A stretch of 64,000 nucleotides of DNA from Ursus arctos (lineage: Eukaryota > Chordata > Mammalia > Carnivora > Ursidae): positions 70,436,727 to 70,500,726 of the forward strand of contig NW_026623100.1 in NCBI RefSeq assembly GCF_023065955.2, given 5' to 3'. How positions within the stretch are numbered: position 1 is the stretch's first letter; every line of letters begins with the position of its first letter. Shown one piece after another: positions 1-23,157 of this stretch. Both the position numbers and the translations under genes were made by a program. The notes beneath the pieces were generated by a model. It saw only the letters and a list, made by a program, of their open reading frames with translations, did not search any database and had not been told where the DNA came from.

Positions 1-70
1 GCTTGTGTTCCCTCTGTCGCTGTATCTCTGTCAAATAAATAAATAAAAATCTTTAAAAAAAAAAAAAAAG
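1..70 (+). repeat. CAN-SINE, 3' end cut by window start
   Basis: GCTTGTGTTCCCTCTGTCGC, AAATAAATAAATAAAAATCTT and a poly(A) tail are the last third of a carnivore tRNA-Lys SINE. Confidence 0.85.
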
Positions 71-108
71 ACAATCTCAGGTTTAGAACTAGCAAATACT
101 TGATGATC

Positions 109-172
109 TGAGTCAGTGGTTCAGCATCAGAATCACTTGGAGCACTTGTTTAAAATGCAAAGTATGAGGAGG
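109..172 (+). repeat. MER5-like DNA-transposon remnant
   Basis: CAGTGGTTCAGCATCAGAAT and CACTTGGAGCACTTGTTTAAA resemble the terminal part of hAT-Charlie MER5 elements. Short and diverged. Confidence 0.5.
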
Positions 173-246
173 TACAGTTTTTGCTTTCACAGTGATTGTA
201 GGGATTCTGTTGATATTCAGTACCCAGATGCTAAACTTCTATAGCC

Positions 247-275
<29 letters not shown>
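247..275 (+). repeat. Poly(A) run
   Basis: Uninterrupted A homopolymer of about 29 bases without a recognisable SINE body in front of it. Confidence 0.85.
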
Positions 276-279
<4 letters not shown>

Positions 280-530
280 TTTATCCCACTGAAATTTCCA
301 ATAGCACCCACAGGGAGAGACATACCTTGGAAGGAAATAATTCATTATTTACACATGACCTTATTCTAGTTCACACTTTTTAACTCATAGTTCCTGGATC
401 CTTGGGTGTTCATATGAACCTTTGACCTTGTCCTCCATCTCCCTAATGCCTTTTTTTCTTTGTACCTTCTTCCCTTCTATTTATCTGAACTCTGCTTGCC
501 ATTGCATATTTTAAAGTTTTGGGAGTATTT

Positions 531-720
531 GGGGCACCTGGGTAACTCAGTTGGTTAAGGTCTGCCTTTGGCTCACGTCCTGATCTCAGGGCCCTAGAAT
601 CTGTGCTCAGGCTCTGTGTGCTCAGCAAGGACTCTGCTTCTCCTTCTCTCTCTGCCCTTCTCCCCCAGCTTGTGCGCTTGCGCGCGCTCTCAAAAAAGTA
701 AAAATCTTTAAAAAAAGAAA
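531..720 (+). repeat. CAN-SINE
   Basis: GGGGCACCTGGGTAACTCAG head with tRNA-like boxes, CT-rich segment, and AAAAATCTTTAAAAA tail; moderately diverged. Confidence 0.85.
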
Positions 721-1156
721 AGTTAAGGGAGACAAATAAATGGATGAACATACCATGTTTGGGGGTTGAAAAAGACAGTGTTACAGAGACAACACCTCTG
801 TTCAGGTTGATGTGTCGATTTAGCAGTCTCAAGAATTTTTCAGTCTTTTTAAAGAAGTTGACAAGCTGATTTAAATAATGTAAATGGAAAGACGGCTCAG
901 AACAGTCAAGACAATCTTGAAGAACCAAGTTAATGTCAAAATTTATTGTAAACTTACAGTAACTTATTGGCACAAGGATAAGTAAACCAGTGGAATGGAG
1001 TAGCAGATCCAGAAATAAACCTGCTCATTTGTTACCTGATTTGTGCCCACCGTGCCATTCTGGCATATTTAGGAAGGATGGTCTTTTTAGTAAGTTGGAC
1101 TGGAGCAATTAGATATCCAAATAGAGAAAAATGAGCTTTGACTCCTCTTACACACT

Positions 1157-1159
<3 letters not shown>

Positions 1160-1193
<34 letters not shown>
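1160..1193 (+). repeat. (CA)n microsatellite
   Basis: About 17 uninterrupted CA units in the PUM2 intron; likely length-polymorphic. Confidence 0.9.
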
Positions 1194-1195
<2 letters not shown>

Positions 1196-3280
1196 CTTTA
1201 TTCTCAAAGAAATAACTTGCTTACAGTCACAAAGTTAGTAAAGAACAAAAATCTTAAGCCCAGGTCTGGCTTATTCCAGTATGTCACACTGCTTCTCAAA
1301 GAATGCTTTTTTCCTAATATCTGTCTGAATAAATAAATATTCCCTAGGTTTAGAATTTTTGTGAATTTGTAATAAAATTGTGATAAAATATCATTTAGCC
1401 TATTGTGAGTTGGTGGGAAAAATGAGTTTGAATGTTAGCATATTGGCTGCTTTATGGTTTTTTACTTGTTAACAATTGACTTTTAATCCAAATAAAATTA
1501 TTTTTACCTTAATCTCTTAAAATATTTTATAACTAATTTTTAAATGAAAACTGATGACCTAGGGTCTTTTTCATGTGATATTTTACATAGAATAGGAATA
1601 AGCTTAATTTATACTGAGACTAATCCGTATTTTATGTTAATCTTTCGTGAGTAGTTTTATTGACCTCCATTTTAGAGTTTTTGTTTCTGATCAGAAATTT
1701 TACTTAATTCATTCCCAATAAAGAATACCTACATTCCAGACTCTGCTTGACTAGAGATACTTCGTTAAGGATAAAGACACCATCCTTACCCACTGTCATG
1801 GAGTTTGTAGTGTTGTGTTGAATGTAGACATGTATACCAGCACTTACAATGTAATGATTGTAATGCTCTTACCTTATTGCACTTTAATTCCATTTTGTAA
1901 AAACACCGTCTTCTCCATTATAATTACCATCTTTCCTTCATGGGTGTTTTTTGTTTGGTTTTTTGTTTGTTTTGTTTTTTGTTTTTTTGGGTTACCAAAT
2001 TTACCACAGACTGGACTTCAGTTAGAGTTACTTCTGGGTTTATTTTAGATGAGAATCAAGAAAGCCCAGGCCTGCCTTTCTCCACAGCTTTAAGAGTATT
2101 CAGATCTCAACAAAAGTTTGGGTAATCAAATTTGAGGGGTTTTGTTTCTTTGTTATTTTATTGATGAATCTATACTTGGACATAGGCTACTTTCTTGTTT
2201 CAAAAATGATTTTACATTCTGCTTGGATTTTTACATTAAAACATTATTTGGCTGTTCAGTCAGTGTGTTTCCTGATCAGTGTGTTAGGATCATCATATTC
2301 TTCAGAATACTGCACTTTGAAAAGTTTTATGACAGTTGCAGAATTTTTATTTGTGTGTGTGTGTTTTGTGGGGTTTTGTGTTTGGTTTTTGGAAATGAGT
2401 TTAGGTCTAGGTTTTTCTGGGTTAAATGTATCTTTCACAGTACCTTCCCAGTTCAGCTGTCCCCACGAGTATAACGACCCCATCGAGAGAAAAGTAGTGT
2501 GCCTATGTTTGTCTAGTATCAAAAGTTTTCATTTACCCCATTCGGGGCAGCTGGCCATGAAATTACAACAGGAATATTTTAAAAGAAATGCAGATGTTGT
2601 ATGTAACCTGATGGTTTGTTAACTGTCACCAAAAGTATTAACCAAAGAGAGGAATTGAGGTCAGATCTGAGAGGGTGGTTTGAGATGTGCAGGGAGATAG
2701 TTTTGCCCACATGTCTGTATCAGGCAGTCAGTGAAGTTCACCCCACTACTTAGGATTTGGGGGCATAGACAGTTTTTAAAGTGTTCTCATTTTCAACAGA
2801 GAGGTAGTTTTCACTAAAGATTAAGGTTCAGTCAAACCAAACAAAAACTAGCTTTTTTGTTGGAATAATGGAAATCAGCAAGTGAGTTAGTGATAGAGAT
2901 GATGTAATACTAGTCTGAAGACTATAGTTCATATGTTAAAAACTCAAGTCTGTTTAAATGCTCTTTGATGAACCAAGGGAAGGTTATCAAATTATCTTTT
3001 GTCATGACGGTCTCCCTCTTTATATTTTTAGAAAGTTTGCGCCTAACTAGAGGCTAGAGGGTGAGGTTACTTACTTTTAGAAAACAATTACAAGCAGTAG
3101 AAATGTAAACAACAGATTGTTATTTTGGTTTGTAGTTTGCATCTAATGTTTGCTTTATATATTGTCGTAAGATGTACAACTTTAAGGTTGCATACCAGCT
3201 GTGTTCATGCTTTTTGCTTTTTAAATCTATTAAAAATGATGTGGAAGACTATGCTTTTAACTAGAATTACATTGGTTTTT

Positions 3281-3482
3281 GGGGCAGCTGGGTGGCTCAG
3301 TCAGTTGAGCATCGGATTCTTGGTTTCATCTCAGATCGTGATCTCAGGGTTGTGGGAACAAGCCCGGAGTCAGAACGCAGAGAGTCTCCTGGAGATTCTC
3401 TCCCTCTCCCACTGCCCCTCCCCCCTGCTCATTCACTCGCTCTCTAAAAAAATAAATAAATAAAATCTTCTTTGAAAAAATC
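3281..3482 (+). repeat. CAN-SINE with target-site duplication
   Basis: GGGGCAGCTGGGTGGCTCAG head to AATAAATAAATAAAATCTTC tail. It is flanked by a 12-bp direct repeat ACATTGGTTTTT at 3269-3280 and 3483-3494. Confidence 0.9.
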
Positions 3483-3846
3483 ACATTGGTTTTTAAACTC
3501 ACTGAAGCCTCGGTTCTTTTTCCAGTAAAATTTTTGTGTCTTTATATGGGAAATACATAGTAAATAATGATTAGAAAAATTTTATGTGATTTATTTCCCG
3601 TGATTTGTAGTATATCCCAGATTTAAGAACATCATATGGTGTTAAATGTTCTTCATGAGGTGTAGCGGAATGTAACTAAAAGCTTTAAGTGAATTATCGA
3701 GACATAATGGTTTAAAAAAAAATGCCTCAGTCTGATTATTACTTATGCATCCTTGAGTAAGGTATTTAGCTTCTCCAAGCCTGTTGTGTCACAAGTAAAA
3801 TGGAGATAATTTCCTTGTCCCATGGGGTTGTTAAAAAGATAGCATA

Positions 3847-4282
3847 TGTATTAGTTTTCTGGGGCTGCCTTAACAAACTACTACAAACACAAATTTATTG
3901 TCTCACACTTCTGAAGGGTAGAAATCAAATCAAGGTGAGGCAGAGCCATGTCCTTTTGAAGACCAAAGAGGGCAGTCCTCCCTTGCCTCTTCCTAGCTTC
4001 TGGTGGTTGCTGACAAACCTTGGCATTCCTTGGCTTATTAGATGCATCACTCTCATCTCCGCCTACCTCATTGTGTGACATTCGCCCTGTGTGTGTCTGT
4101 CCTGATTTTCCTCTTCTTAAAAGGACACCAGTTCATTGGGTAGGGGCCCAGCCTAATCCAGTATGACCTCACTTTAACTTGGTTACATCTGTAAAGACCC
4201 TATTTCCAGATAAAATCAAATTCACAGGTACCAGGAGTTAAGAATTGAAATATATTTCTGGGAGACTCGTTCAACCCAGTAT
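3847..4282 (+). repeat. Old LTR-type repeat, MLT2/ERVL-like (5' copy)
   Basis: Starts TGTATTAGTTTTCTGGGGCT and carries family-typical blocks (ATTTATTGTCTCACA, TCTTAAAAGGACACCAG, CCAGTATGACCTCA, AAGACCCTATTTCC), ending TTCAACCCAGTATA. I associate this consensus with ERVL-type LTRs but could not check it. It has no coding potential. Confidence 0.5.
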
Positions 4283-5629
4283 AGGCAGGCTGCCCTCTGG
4301 CTCTCCTGATTCATGTTTGGCCCACATGCAGAATACATTCACCCAAACCAGCATCCGCAGGAGTCAGAACCTATCCTCCCATCAACTCAAAGTCTAAAAT
4401 CTCATCTAAATAACTCAGAAAAGTCCAAATTTCATCTTCTCTTTCAGGTGAGACCCTGAATATGGTCCATCCTGGGACAAAATTCTTCTCCATCTGTGGA
4501 CCTGTGAAACCTACAAAACAAGTTACCTGCTTCTAAAATACAGTAGTAAGACAGGCATAGGATAGATAGTCCCATTGCCAAAGGGAGAAACTGGAAGGCA
4601 TGAAAGGATTACCAACCAGTCCAAGCAAGTCTGAAAGCCAGCAGGGCAAATCCTATTTGTTTCAAGGCCTGAGAGTAATCATCTGTGGCTTAGATGCTCT
4701 GTCCTCTGGATCTGCTGCCCCACCTCTCTAGCCTCTGCACCTGTGGCTCTGCTCTCAGAGTCATTCTTCATTTTGTCCCATCTCTGATCCTTTCAGGCCA
4801 GACTGGAAATGTTTCTGTTGACAAGAAATTCTTCAAAACATTGTTGGTCTGTCATTAATGTCAAGGGACTGTCCAGCCACACCCGTTGGCTCTGTGCCCT
4901 CAGCACTCTCTGGATAAGCTAAGATTTTTCCAGATCATCGAGTGCTAGTTTTCTTTTGCTTAACAGTTCCTTCTTCAAATTATCTCGTTCTCTCATTTTA
5001 CCATAAGCAACTAGGAGAAACCAGATCACACCTTCAACATGTTGCTTGGAAAGCTTAGCTACATACCATACCAGTTCTGTTTTCCACCCAACGTAACACA
5101 TTTCAGTCTAGTTTCCCCGTTTCCAGTAACATGTTTTTCATTTTCTTGAGACCTCACTTGGAGCATCTTTAGATTCATATTTCTACCAACATTGTTCATG
5201 ACAAACGTAGGTATTCTCTAAGATGGTAGCAGCTTTTTTTTTTTTAAGATTTTATTTATTTATTCGACAGAGATAGAGACAGCCAGCGAGAGAGGGAACA
5301 CAAGCAGGGGGAGTGGGAGAGGAAGAAGCAGACTCACAGCGGAAGAGCCTGATGTGGGGCTTGACCCCATAACGCCGGGATCACGCCCCGAGCTGAAGGC
5401 AGACGCTTAACCACTGTGCCACCCAGGCGCCCCTGGTAGCAGCTTTTGATAAGTACTCCTCACATCTATCTGAGCCCTCACCAGATTGGCCTTTAATATC
5501 CACATTTCTGCCAAAGCTCTCAAGGCAGTTTAGCCTTTTTGTTAAGCACCTCCAAATTCTTCCCAACTCCAGAGTCACTTCATTTTTAGGCATTTTTTAT
5601 AGTAGCACTTCACTCCTAGTACCAAAATC
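4283..5629 (+). repeat. Non-coding interior between two LTR-like repeats
   Basis: About 1.35 kb lies between the long LTR-like copy and a second LTR start at 5630. A CAN-SINE (5238-5433) interrupts it. No gag, protease, polymerase or envelope similarity is visible in any frame, so if this is an LTR element interior it is non-autonomous or fully decayed. Confidence 0.35.
5238..5433 (-). repeat. CAN-SINE, antisense, inside the LTR-like element
   Basis: Reverse orientation: T-run and AAGATTTTATTTATTTATTC at the left, CCACCCAGGCGCCCC at the right. The direct repeat TGGTAGCAGCTTTT flanks it at 5224-5237 and 5434-5447. It is the only antisense SINE found within PUM2. Confidence 0.92.
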
Positions 5630-5690
5630 TGTGTTAGTTTCCCAGGACTGTTACAGCGAATTACCCCAGCTGAGTGGCTTAAAACAAACT
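5630..5690 (+). repeat. Truncated second LTR-like copy
   Basis: TGTGTTAGTTTCCCAGGACT followed by GAGTGGCTTAAAACAAAC repeats the start of the element at 3847 in the same orientation, then the similarity stops. Confidence 0.45.
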
Positions 5691-5934
5691 GGGGGAGGTA
5701 CAGTTTGAACACTGTATAGCATTTTATGCAAAGTTCACATTTTCAGTGTCCAAGAAAGAATGCTCAATAAATGGTTCCTGCCTTTTTAAAAAGACCTTCA
5801 TGGACCCTCTGGGTCTAGCACATACTATCAGTTTATTGGATATTATGTTATTAAGTGGACTTTCTAAAATAGGTAAAGAAACTGATTATGTTGAACACAC
5901 AAACCCTATTTAAAATGAGATGCCAGAACTCAGG

Positions 5935-6045
5935 ACAAAGGTCTGACCAGTGTCCTTTGAGAAATTTTTAAAGTTAGGCACGTGTAACCAGTATCCCAAA
6001 GTGATTCATGTGCGTATTGAGAAGCACTGCTCCAAGGTCATTTTC
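5935..6045 (+). repeat. Possible MER5-like remnant
   Basis: CCAAAGTGATTCATGTGCGT and GAGAAGCACTGCTCCAAGG look like the end of a MER5-type element. Weak. Confidence 0.35.
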
Positions 6046-6519
6046 CTACCAAAGTCCAATATATTCATATAAATGTATCAATAAGTCAAATTACTTGTGG
6101 CTATTATATCTACTCTAAATGTTCATATACTACTAAAAAGTGATGGTAGAAAAAATATTGAACTAAAAGTACTAAGCTGACCTGTTCATAGGGTAGAAGT
6201 AACTAAAATTAATGTCCTAAAATAAAATAGACTATCCTCATTTTGGACTTTTTTCTACCACTCTCTATATCATCGATTCTTCGCCTGCGCCAACTAACTG
6301 GTCATCTTTGGTTGTCAGTTTATCATTTCTTGAGCTTTCTAGAGCCTTGTCTTCAAACAGGCACTAGTACCCTGTACCCCAAATCTACTAGGATTACCAT
6401 TTTTATTTGAAATAGTGGTTGACAGCCTGCTATAAAATGAAACCTTGAATTATCTTGAATTGTAATTCATTAGCCTCCAAACTCTTCTATCAGAATAACC
6501 TTCAGATTTTTTTTTCTTT

Positions 6520-6635
6520 TAAGTAAAAATTACCCACTGAGGGTAATTCAGTAGGTCTTGAGTAAGGCTCAGAAATCTGTATTTTTAAAGGAACACACAG
6601 GTCTGCTAGGTTGAGGAACTGCCATTCCAAATCCT
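6520..6635 (+). repeat. Possible MER5A-like remnant
   Basis: Segments such as CAGTAGGTCTTGAGTAAGGC and AAGGAACACACAGGTCTGC resemble MER5A interior sequence. Diverged. Confidence 0.4.
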
Positions 6636-7194
6636 CGGGAGGTAGAAAATCATGAAAGGACTAGTCAGGTTTATTTATTATGTGGTGGTTTCAGTTGTTA
6701 CATTGTTTTTCTTCTGTGTTTTTCCTTAGTATTATATAATCTTTTAGTTTTGATTAATAATAGGATTCAAAACAACAGACTTCTTAAGGAAATTAATGAA
6801 AACTTATAAAATCATTATTATTTCTACTAGGATACTTGTATGGTGTTTCCCTTCACTCAGTTGTTACAAATGAACTTGAAAAATCCTTATGTAAATAGCA
6901 TGTAAGGGGTAGCACACTGTTGTGTCATAAGCTCTAGCCAAGAGTCCTGGCTGACTAGCTGCATATCACATTTGGACCTTTAGTGACTTCATCTGTGAAA
7001 TTATAGTACAAATCTCCATGTCCAATAACATTCTTATCCAAGTAGTGATTAAGAAGTGGTAAATTGATAAGGGGGGATGTCAGCGATGAATTGAAGCACT
7101 GTTAGCCCTTGAACGTATTTGGTGCAGAAACATGTCTGCTTATAGACTACCACTAGTAATGGTACAAATATAGATAGCCTGTTTGTATGTTTGT

Positions 7195-7560
7195 TTTTAA
7201 TTAATTTTGGAATAATTTCAGATTTACGGGAAAGTTGTAACACTAATACAAAAGCATTCCAGCTTACCCTTTACCCAGATTTTGCAAATGTTATTTTACC
7301 ACATTAACTTTATCATTCTTTTCCTGTCATCTTCTCTCCTCCTCTCTGCATAATCCTTTCCCCTCTCATCCAGCTTTTTTTTCTTGATACTCTAAGGTTG
7401 CAGATACATTGTCCTTTACCTCTAAATATATCAGTGTATGTTTTCTGAAAATAAGGACATTCTTTTATGTAACCACAGTTATCAAAGTCAGGAAATTAAC
7501 GATACAGTACCACAATCAAATCAGCCAACTTAAACTTTGCCAGAGGGGAGGGGAGAGAGT
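7195..7560 (-). repeat. Old LINE-1-like fragment
   Basis: AATTTTGGAATAATTTCAGA, TTACGGGAAAGTTGTAA and TACCCTTTACCCAG-like blocks recall old mammalian L1 sequence read in reverse. Family and limits are uncertain. Confidence 0.4.
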
Positions 7561-8522
7561 GAGGATTGGGAAGGTGATTGATTAGGGGGGCTCACATATA
7601 ACACTCATTTGTCGTGGCTCTTTGTTATTCTTCAACCTTGCACTGTTTGTCAGTCTTTTATGACTTCAACATTTTTGAAGAATATAAGCCAGTTTTGTAA
7701 GATGTCCCTCAATCCCAAAATAGGTTTTGGATGCTGTGCTTTCATTGTTTAGATAACTAGATTTAAAGTGTTTAATGTATATTATGAATTGGGTTTTGAA
7801 TGCTTATTTAATTTGTAAAGAAGGAAAGGTATCCTACCCCGAGTGAATTTTTTTCAATTTTATAAATGCAAATACTAAGACTTCCAGAACTGAAATTCTG
7901 AGGTTTTTTTAAACTCAAGGCAATTTAACATTATTAGACCTTTTAAGTTGGCAAAGAGTGTATCAGGAGTTTGGTGTTAGGGAGCTGATAGAACATAATC
8001 AAAGAATATCTACACGTGGGAGGAATTTCAGTTGAATGTTAGAAGTACCAAATAAAATTGGCATGGTCAATCCTGGGGGTAAGTATGTATTTTGAATTTG
8101 GTATTGAAAATCTTTAGTTTATTAAGGGCAAAGAGGTTGTAGGATTGGGCCTTATGTTTGAGGTAATGATAAGCAGTGTTGCAGAGATAATAATAGGAGG
8201 AGAAGTGAACAGTTAAATTAGGGTTCTACCAGGAAATTTGTGTGGGGAAATAGGTTCAGAATAATGACTTGAAAATTAGGCTGAAGATTTAGAGAATGTG
8301 CTCTAGCAGGATGCTTTAATGTAAAGTGATATCATCAAAGTAGCCTTTGAATGGGACATTATAATTTTTTTTTTGTAAAAACAGATTGGAATGATAAGCA
8401 GAGCACCCCTACCCTACAAAAAGAAGAATTGTTAGAGATTCGAATGGGCTAGTGAACAGTTCATGGAACTGTATAAATAGAAATAATAGTAGGAGCTAGA
8501 GGGTTAAGAGTATTAAGGAAAT

Positions 8523-8695
8523 CAGTCGGCTGGGGTCACGATCTCAGGGTGGTGGGATCAAACCCTGTGTTGGGCTCTGCACTGGACGTGGAGCCTGCTT
8601 AAGATTCTCTTTCTCTCTCTCTCTCTCCCCCCTTCCCTTTCCCCCTTTCTCCCTTTCTGTCTCTCTGTCTCTGTCTCTCTCTCGCCCCTAAAAAG
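8523..8695 (+). repeat. CAN-SINE, 5'-truncated, with target-site duplication
   Basis: Begins inside the tRNA-related part (GGTCACGATCTCAGG), followed by a long CT-rich tract. Flanked by AGAGTATTAAGGAAAT at 8507-8522 and AGAGTATTGAGGAAAT at 8696-8711. Confidence 0.85.
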
Positions 8696-9723
8696 AGAGT
8701 ATTGAGGAAATTAAGACAGTATTAAAACACTGAATTCTTTCACTTTTTAGTTATATAGATCTTGAATGAATATGAGAATTTGATGTTAGTGGTTTTGGTG
8801 TATAAAATAGTTTGTTAAATTACACACTTTTAAGAAAGACAGTACAGAACCAGACCTTAGGCAGTTAATGGTACATAAAATATTCATGAATATTATTATG
8901 TATGCGCTGTCAGACATTGTTTTAGGTGCCCGGTATCTAGCATGTAGGTAGGTGAATGTAATTTTGTGGCACTTAACATTGGAAAGGGGACTGGAAAGTC
9001 ATATAAATTATAGTATGTATAATCTGGATGGTGGGAAGTTCAACAACAAAAAAAAGCTAGAAAAATGGGGACTGAAAGTAAAAGAGGAATGTTCTAACGC
9101 AATTCACTCTCCAGGATTATAACTCGCTTACTGCTCCTTGTCCCTGTAACTTTTTGCCTTTAAGTGCCTCTGTATAACTTAACAACTTTGCACTGACAGT
9201 GTGTCCTTGGCGTCATCTCTGCCTTGTGGTCTGGATTGTATATAGAGCGTAGAGCACACTACTCTGCGTTGAGATGGTATACAATAGCATAGAGCTGATG
9301 GTAGATTTTGTGTATCTGAGCTACTAAATCTGCGCTTTATGGTTTTCTATACATATTTCTTTTTTAAAAGGACACTGTCAAGTACTTTTAAATGGTTATT
9401 TGTAATAACAATTTCCGGCTTGTATTTTTTGTTTGTTTCTATTGACTGCCCTTTAATTTCCTTGTTTGGAATGGAATATAAGCTAAAGAGGTCTTTTATT
9501 TGTCTCAAATGATAAAGGTTAAAGTTCTAGGAATAATAAATGTTTATTTCTTGTCGGTAAACTAATCGTATTTTATGGAGAGTATTCCTTTAAAATGTTT
9601 TAAATATTTTAAAATAAGATATAATTTGGATTTATTATTTAATACTGTGGTTTTTTTGTTTGTTTGTTTTTTTAACTTCAAAAAGTAATCCGTGTGTTAA
9701 CTTCTTTAAGAAATGGTTTTTCA

Positions 9724-9830
9724 GGGCTCCTGGCTGGCTTAGTCAGTAGAGCATGCAGCTCTTGATCTCATGGTCGTGAGTTCAGGCCCCACCTTGTGCA
9801 TAGAGTTTACTTTAAAAGGAAAAAAAAAAG
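9724..9830 (+). repeat. Short-form CAN-SINE
   Basis: GGGCTCCTGGCTGGCTTAGT head running directly to GAGTTTACTTTAAAAGG and poly(A), without the long CT-rich segment; an older short subfamily. Confidence 0.7.
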
Positions 9831-10392
9831 TTTTTCTTTAATTGAGGCATATACAACTTAATGCATTTTTTTATAAAGTCCAAAAAAGGACTGATTTAGC
9901 CCTCAGTGTTCTACTAACACTGCAAGTAAATTTTAGCCCAGCTCTAGTTCAGTGGCTTAAAATCTGAGTTTGCTAGCTATTTCTAACGTTAATAAACTGG
10001 AAATTGTGTTGGTGGTTTCAGTGTTCTGATATTGAGACTAGTATGTATGACATTACTTGGTATAATTGTGTTTTAAACTAAGTTTCCAAGAACAAATAAA
10101 AGTTTTGTGTATGACATTAGATGTTAAAATTATCATTTAAATTAAACTGCCGAGAACAAATACAGGTTTATTTTTCTCATGTTTTCTAGTCTTTTTCCCC
10201 CAGATCCTAAAGCCACACACACATTAAGTAAATGTGTGAGATTTCTCTTCCAATTTTAATTTTCTGTTACAACATATAGGAATCAGTGGTTAGTGGAATG
10301 AGTATTTCTTGATTGAATTTTTAGTTTACTAACTCTTATTTGAGGAATGGCCTTGTCAAAAACATTTGCTGACCACGGCTGCTTTGTTGTAG

Positions 10393-22461
<12,069 letters not shown>

Positions 22462-22817
22462 AGGGAAAAGAGAAAGAAGATGACGTAACCATGTGAAAAG
22501 AACGTTTCTTTTGTGAATTATCAAAACACAACTCAACCATGAATCTTTCAAAATTTTTTTTAAAGCAAAACTATTTATTGACTTTGTTCATCCATTTGTA
22601 AATTTTTTAAGGTTCTTGTGTATATTTGGGGGGTGGGGGTGGTGAATTATAAATTATATTCAGCCCTGAGTGGAGACCTATCAGATTGGATTGCTGGCAA
22701 AGCACAGAATGCTTGTATATGATGTAACTATCAAAAAAAGCTGTCACATATTTTGTAAATTTTTACCTTGTAAAGTCACAAAAATAGTTTTTAAAGGAAA
22801 AAGTACAGTATTCTTTT

Positions 22818-22823
22818 AATAAA
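22818..22823 (+). promoter_or_regulatory. PUM2: Possible proximal poly(A) signal in PUM2 3'UTR
   Basis: AATAAA 357 nt after the stop. Use here would give a short 3'UTR with only three of the Pumilio-type sites. A second internal AATAAA is at 23024-23029. Neither has a strikingly GT-rich downstream element, so usage is uncertain. Confidence 0.4.
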
Positions 22824-22878
22824 CTGGCTTGCAGTCTGGTAGGTCTACGGACCCCATAGCACAACAGGTTTATAGAGA

Positions 22879-22886
22879 TGTATATA
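22879..22886 (+). promoter_or_regulatory. Pumilio response element TGTATATA
   Basis: Exact UGUANAUA match in the PUM2 3'UTR. The PUM domain encoded just upstream has the residues that recognise this octamer. Confidence 0.6.
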
Positions 22887-23149
22887 GAAATATAGTCCTT
22901 ATTTTTTTTTTTGTCCTTCGTGTGAAGTCTTTTATAACCGATTAACAATCAACTGCATAAATATTATTAATATTTTAAAAAGAAAGTTAAGTTGTATTTT
23001 GGTAATTCACAAACTATCATGCAAATAAAAACTCGGCAAGTAAGACAAGAATTAAATGATTTGAGATGAAAAGACTTATATTATTTACAGTGGATGTGAT
23101 TTTAATACAAATACTGCCCTAAAATGTCTCTGGCAATGTACAGAAGTAT

Positions 23150-23157
23150 TGTATATA
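23150..23157 (+). promoter_or_regulatory. Pumilio response element TGTATATA
   Basis: Second exact UGUANAUA match in the PUM2 3'UTR, 271 nt after the first. Confidence 0.6.

Larger units (their letters stand above)
1..10392 (+). other. PUM2: PUM2 intron, 3' 10.4 kb
   Basis: No coding exon was recognised here; the exon expected before GGLTNGSG is not present, so it lies before base 1. The content is AT-rich intronic DNA with SINEs, a divergent LTR-type element at 3847-5690, old DNA-transposon and LINE remnants, a poly(A) run at 247-275 and a (CA)n run at 1160-1193. I see no recognisable features in 1320-3260 and 7750-8500 beyond AT-rich sequence. Confidence 0.8.

Noticed and set aside
192..383. 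Lys-rich open frame
   Set aside because: Created by a poly(A) homopolymer.
4283..5629. Retroviral coding genes in the interior of the LTR-like pair
   Set aside because: No frame shows recognisable gag, pol or env features; frames are short and interrupted.
8610..8690. CRISPR-like or tandem array in CT-rich repeats
   Set aside because: These are the CT-rich middle parts of SINEs, not spacer-repeat arrays.
10347..10392. 5' extension of the first PUM2 exon (an ATG at 10347 is in frame)
   Set aside because: A splice acceptor TTGTAG immediately precedes 10393 and the upstream residues are not PUM2-like; the ATG is intronic.
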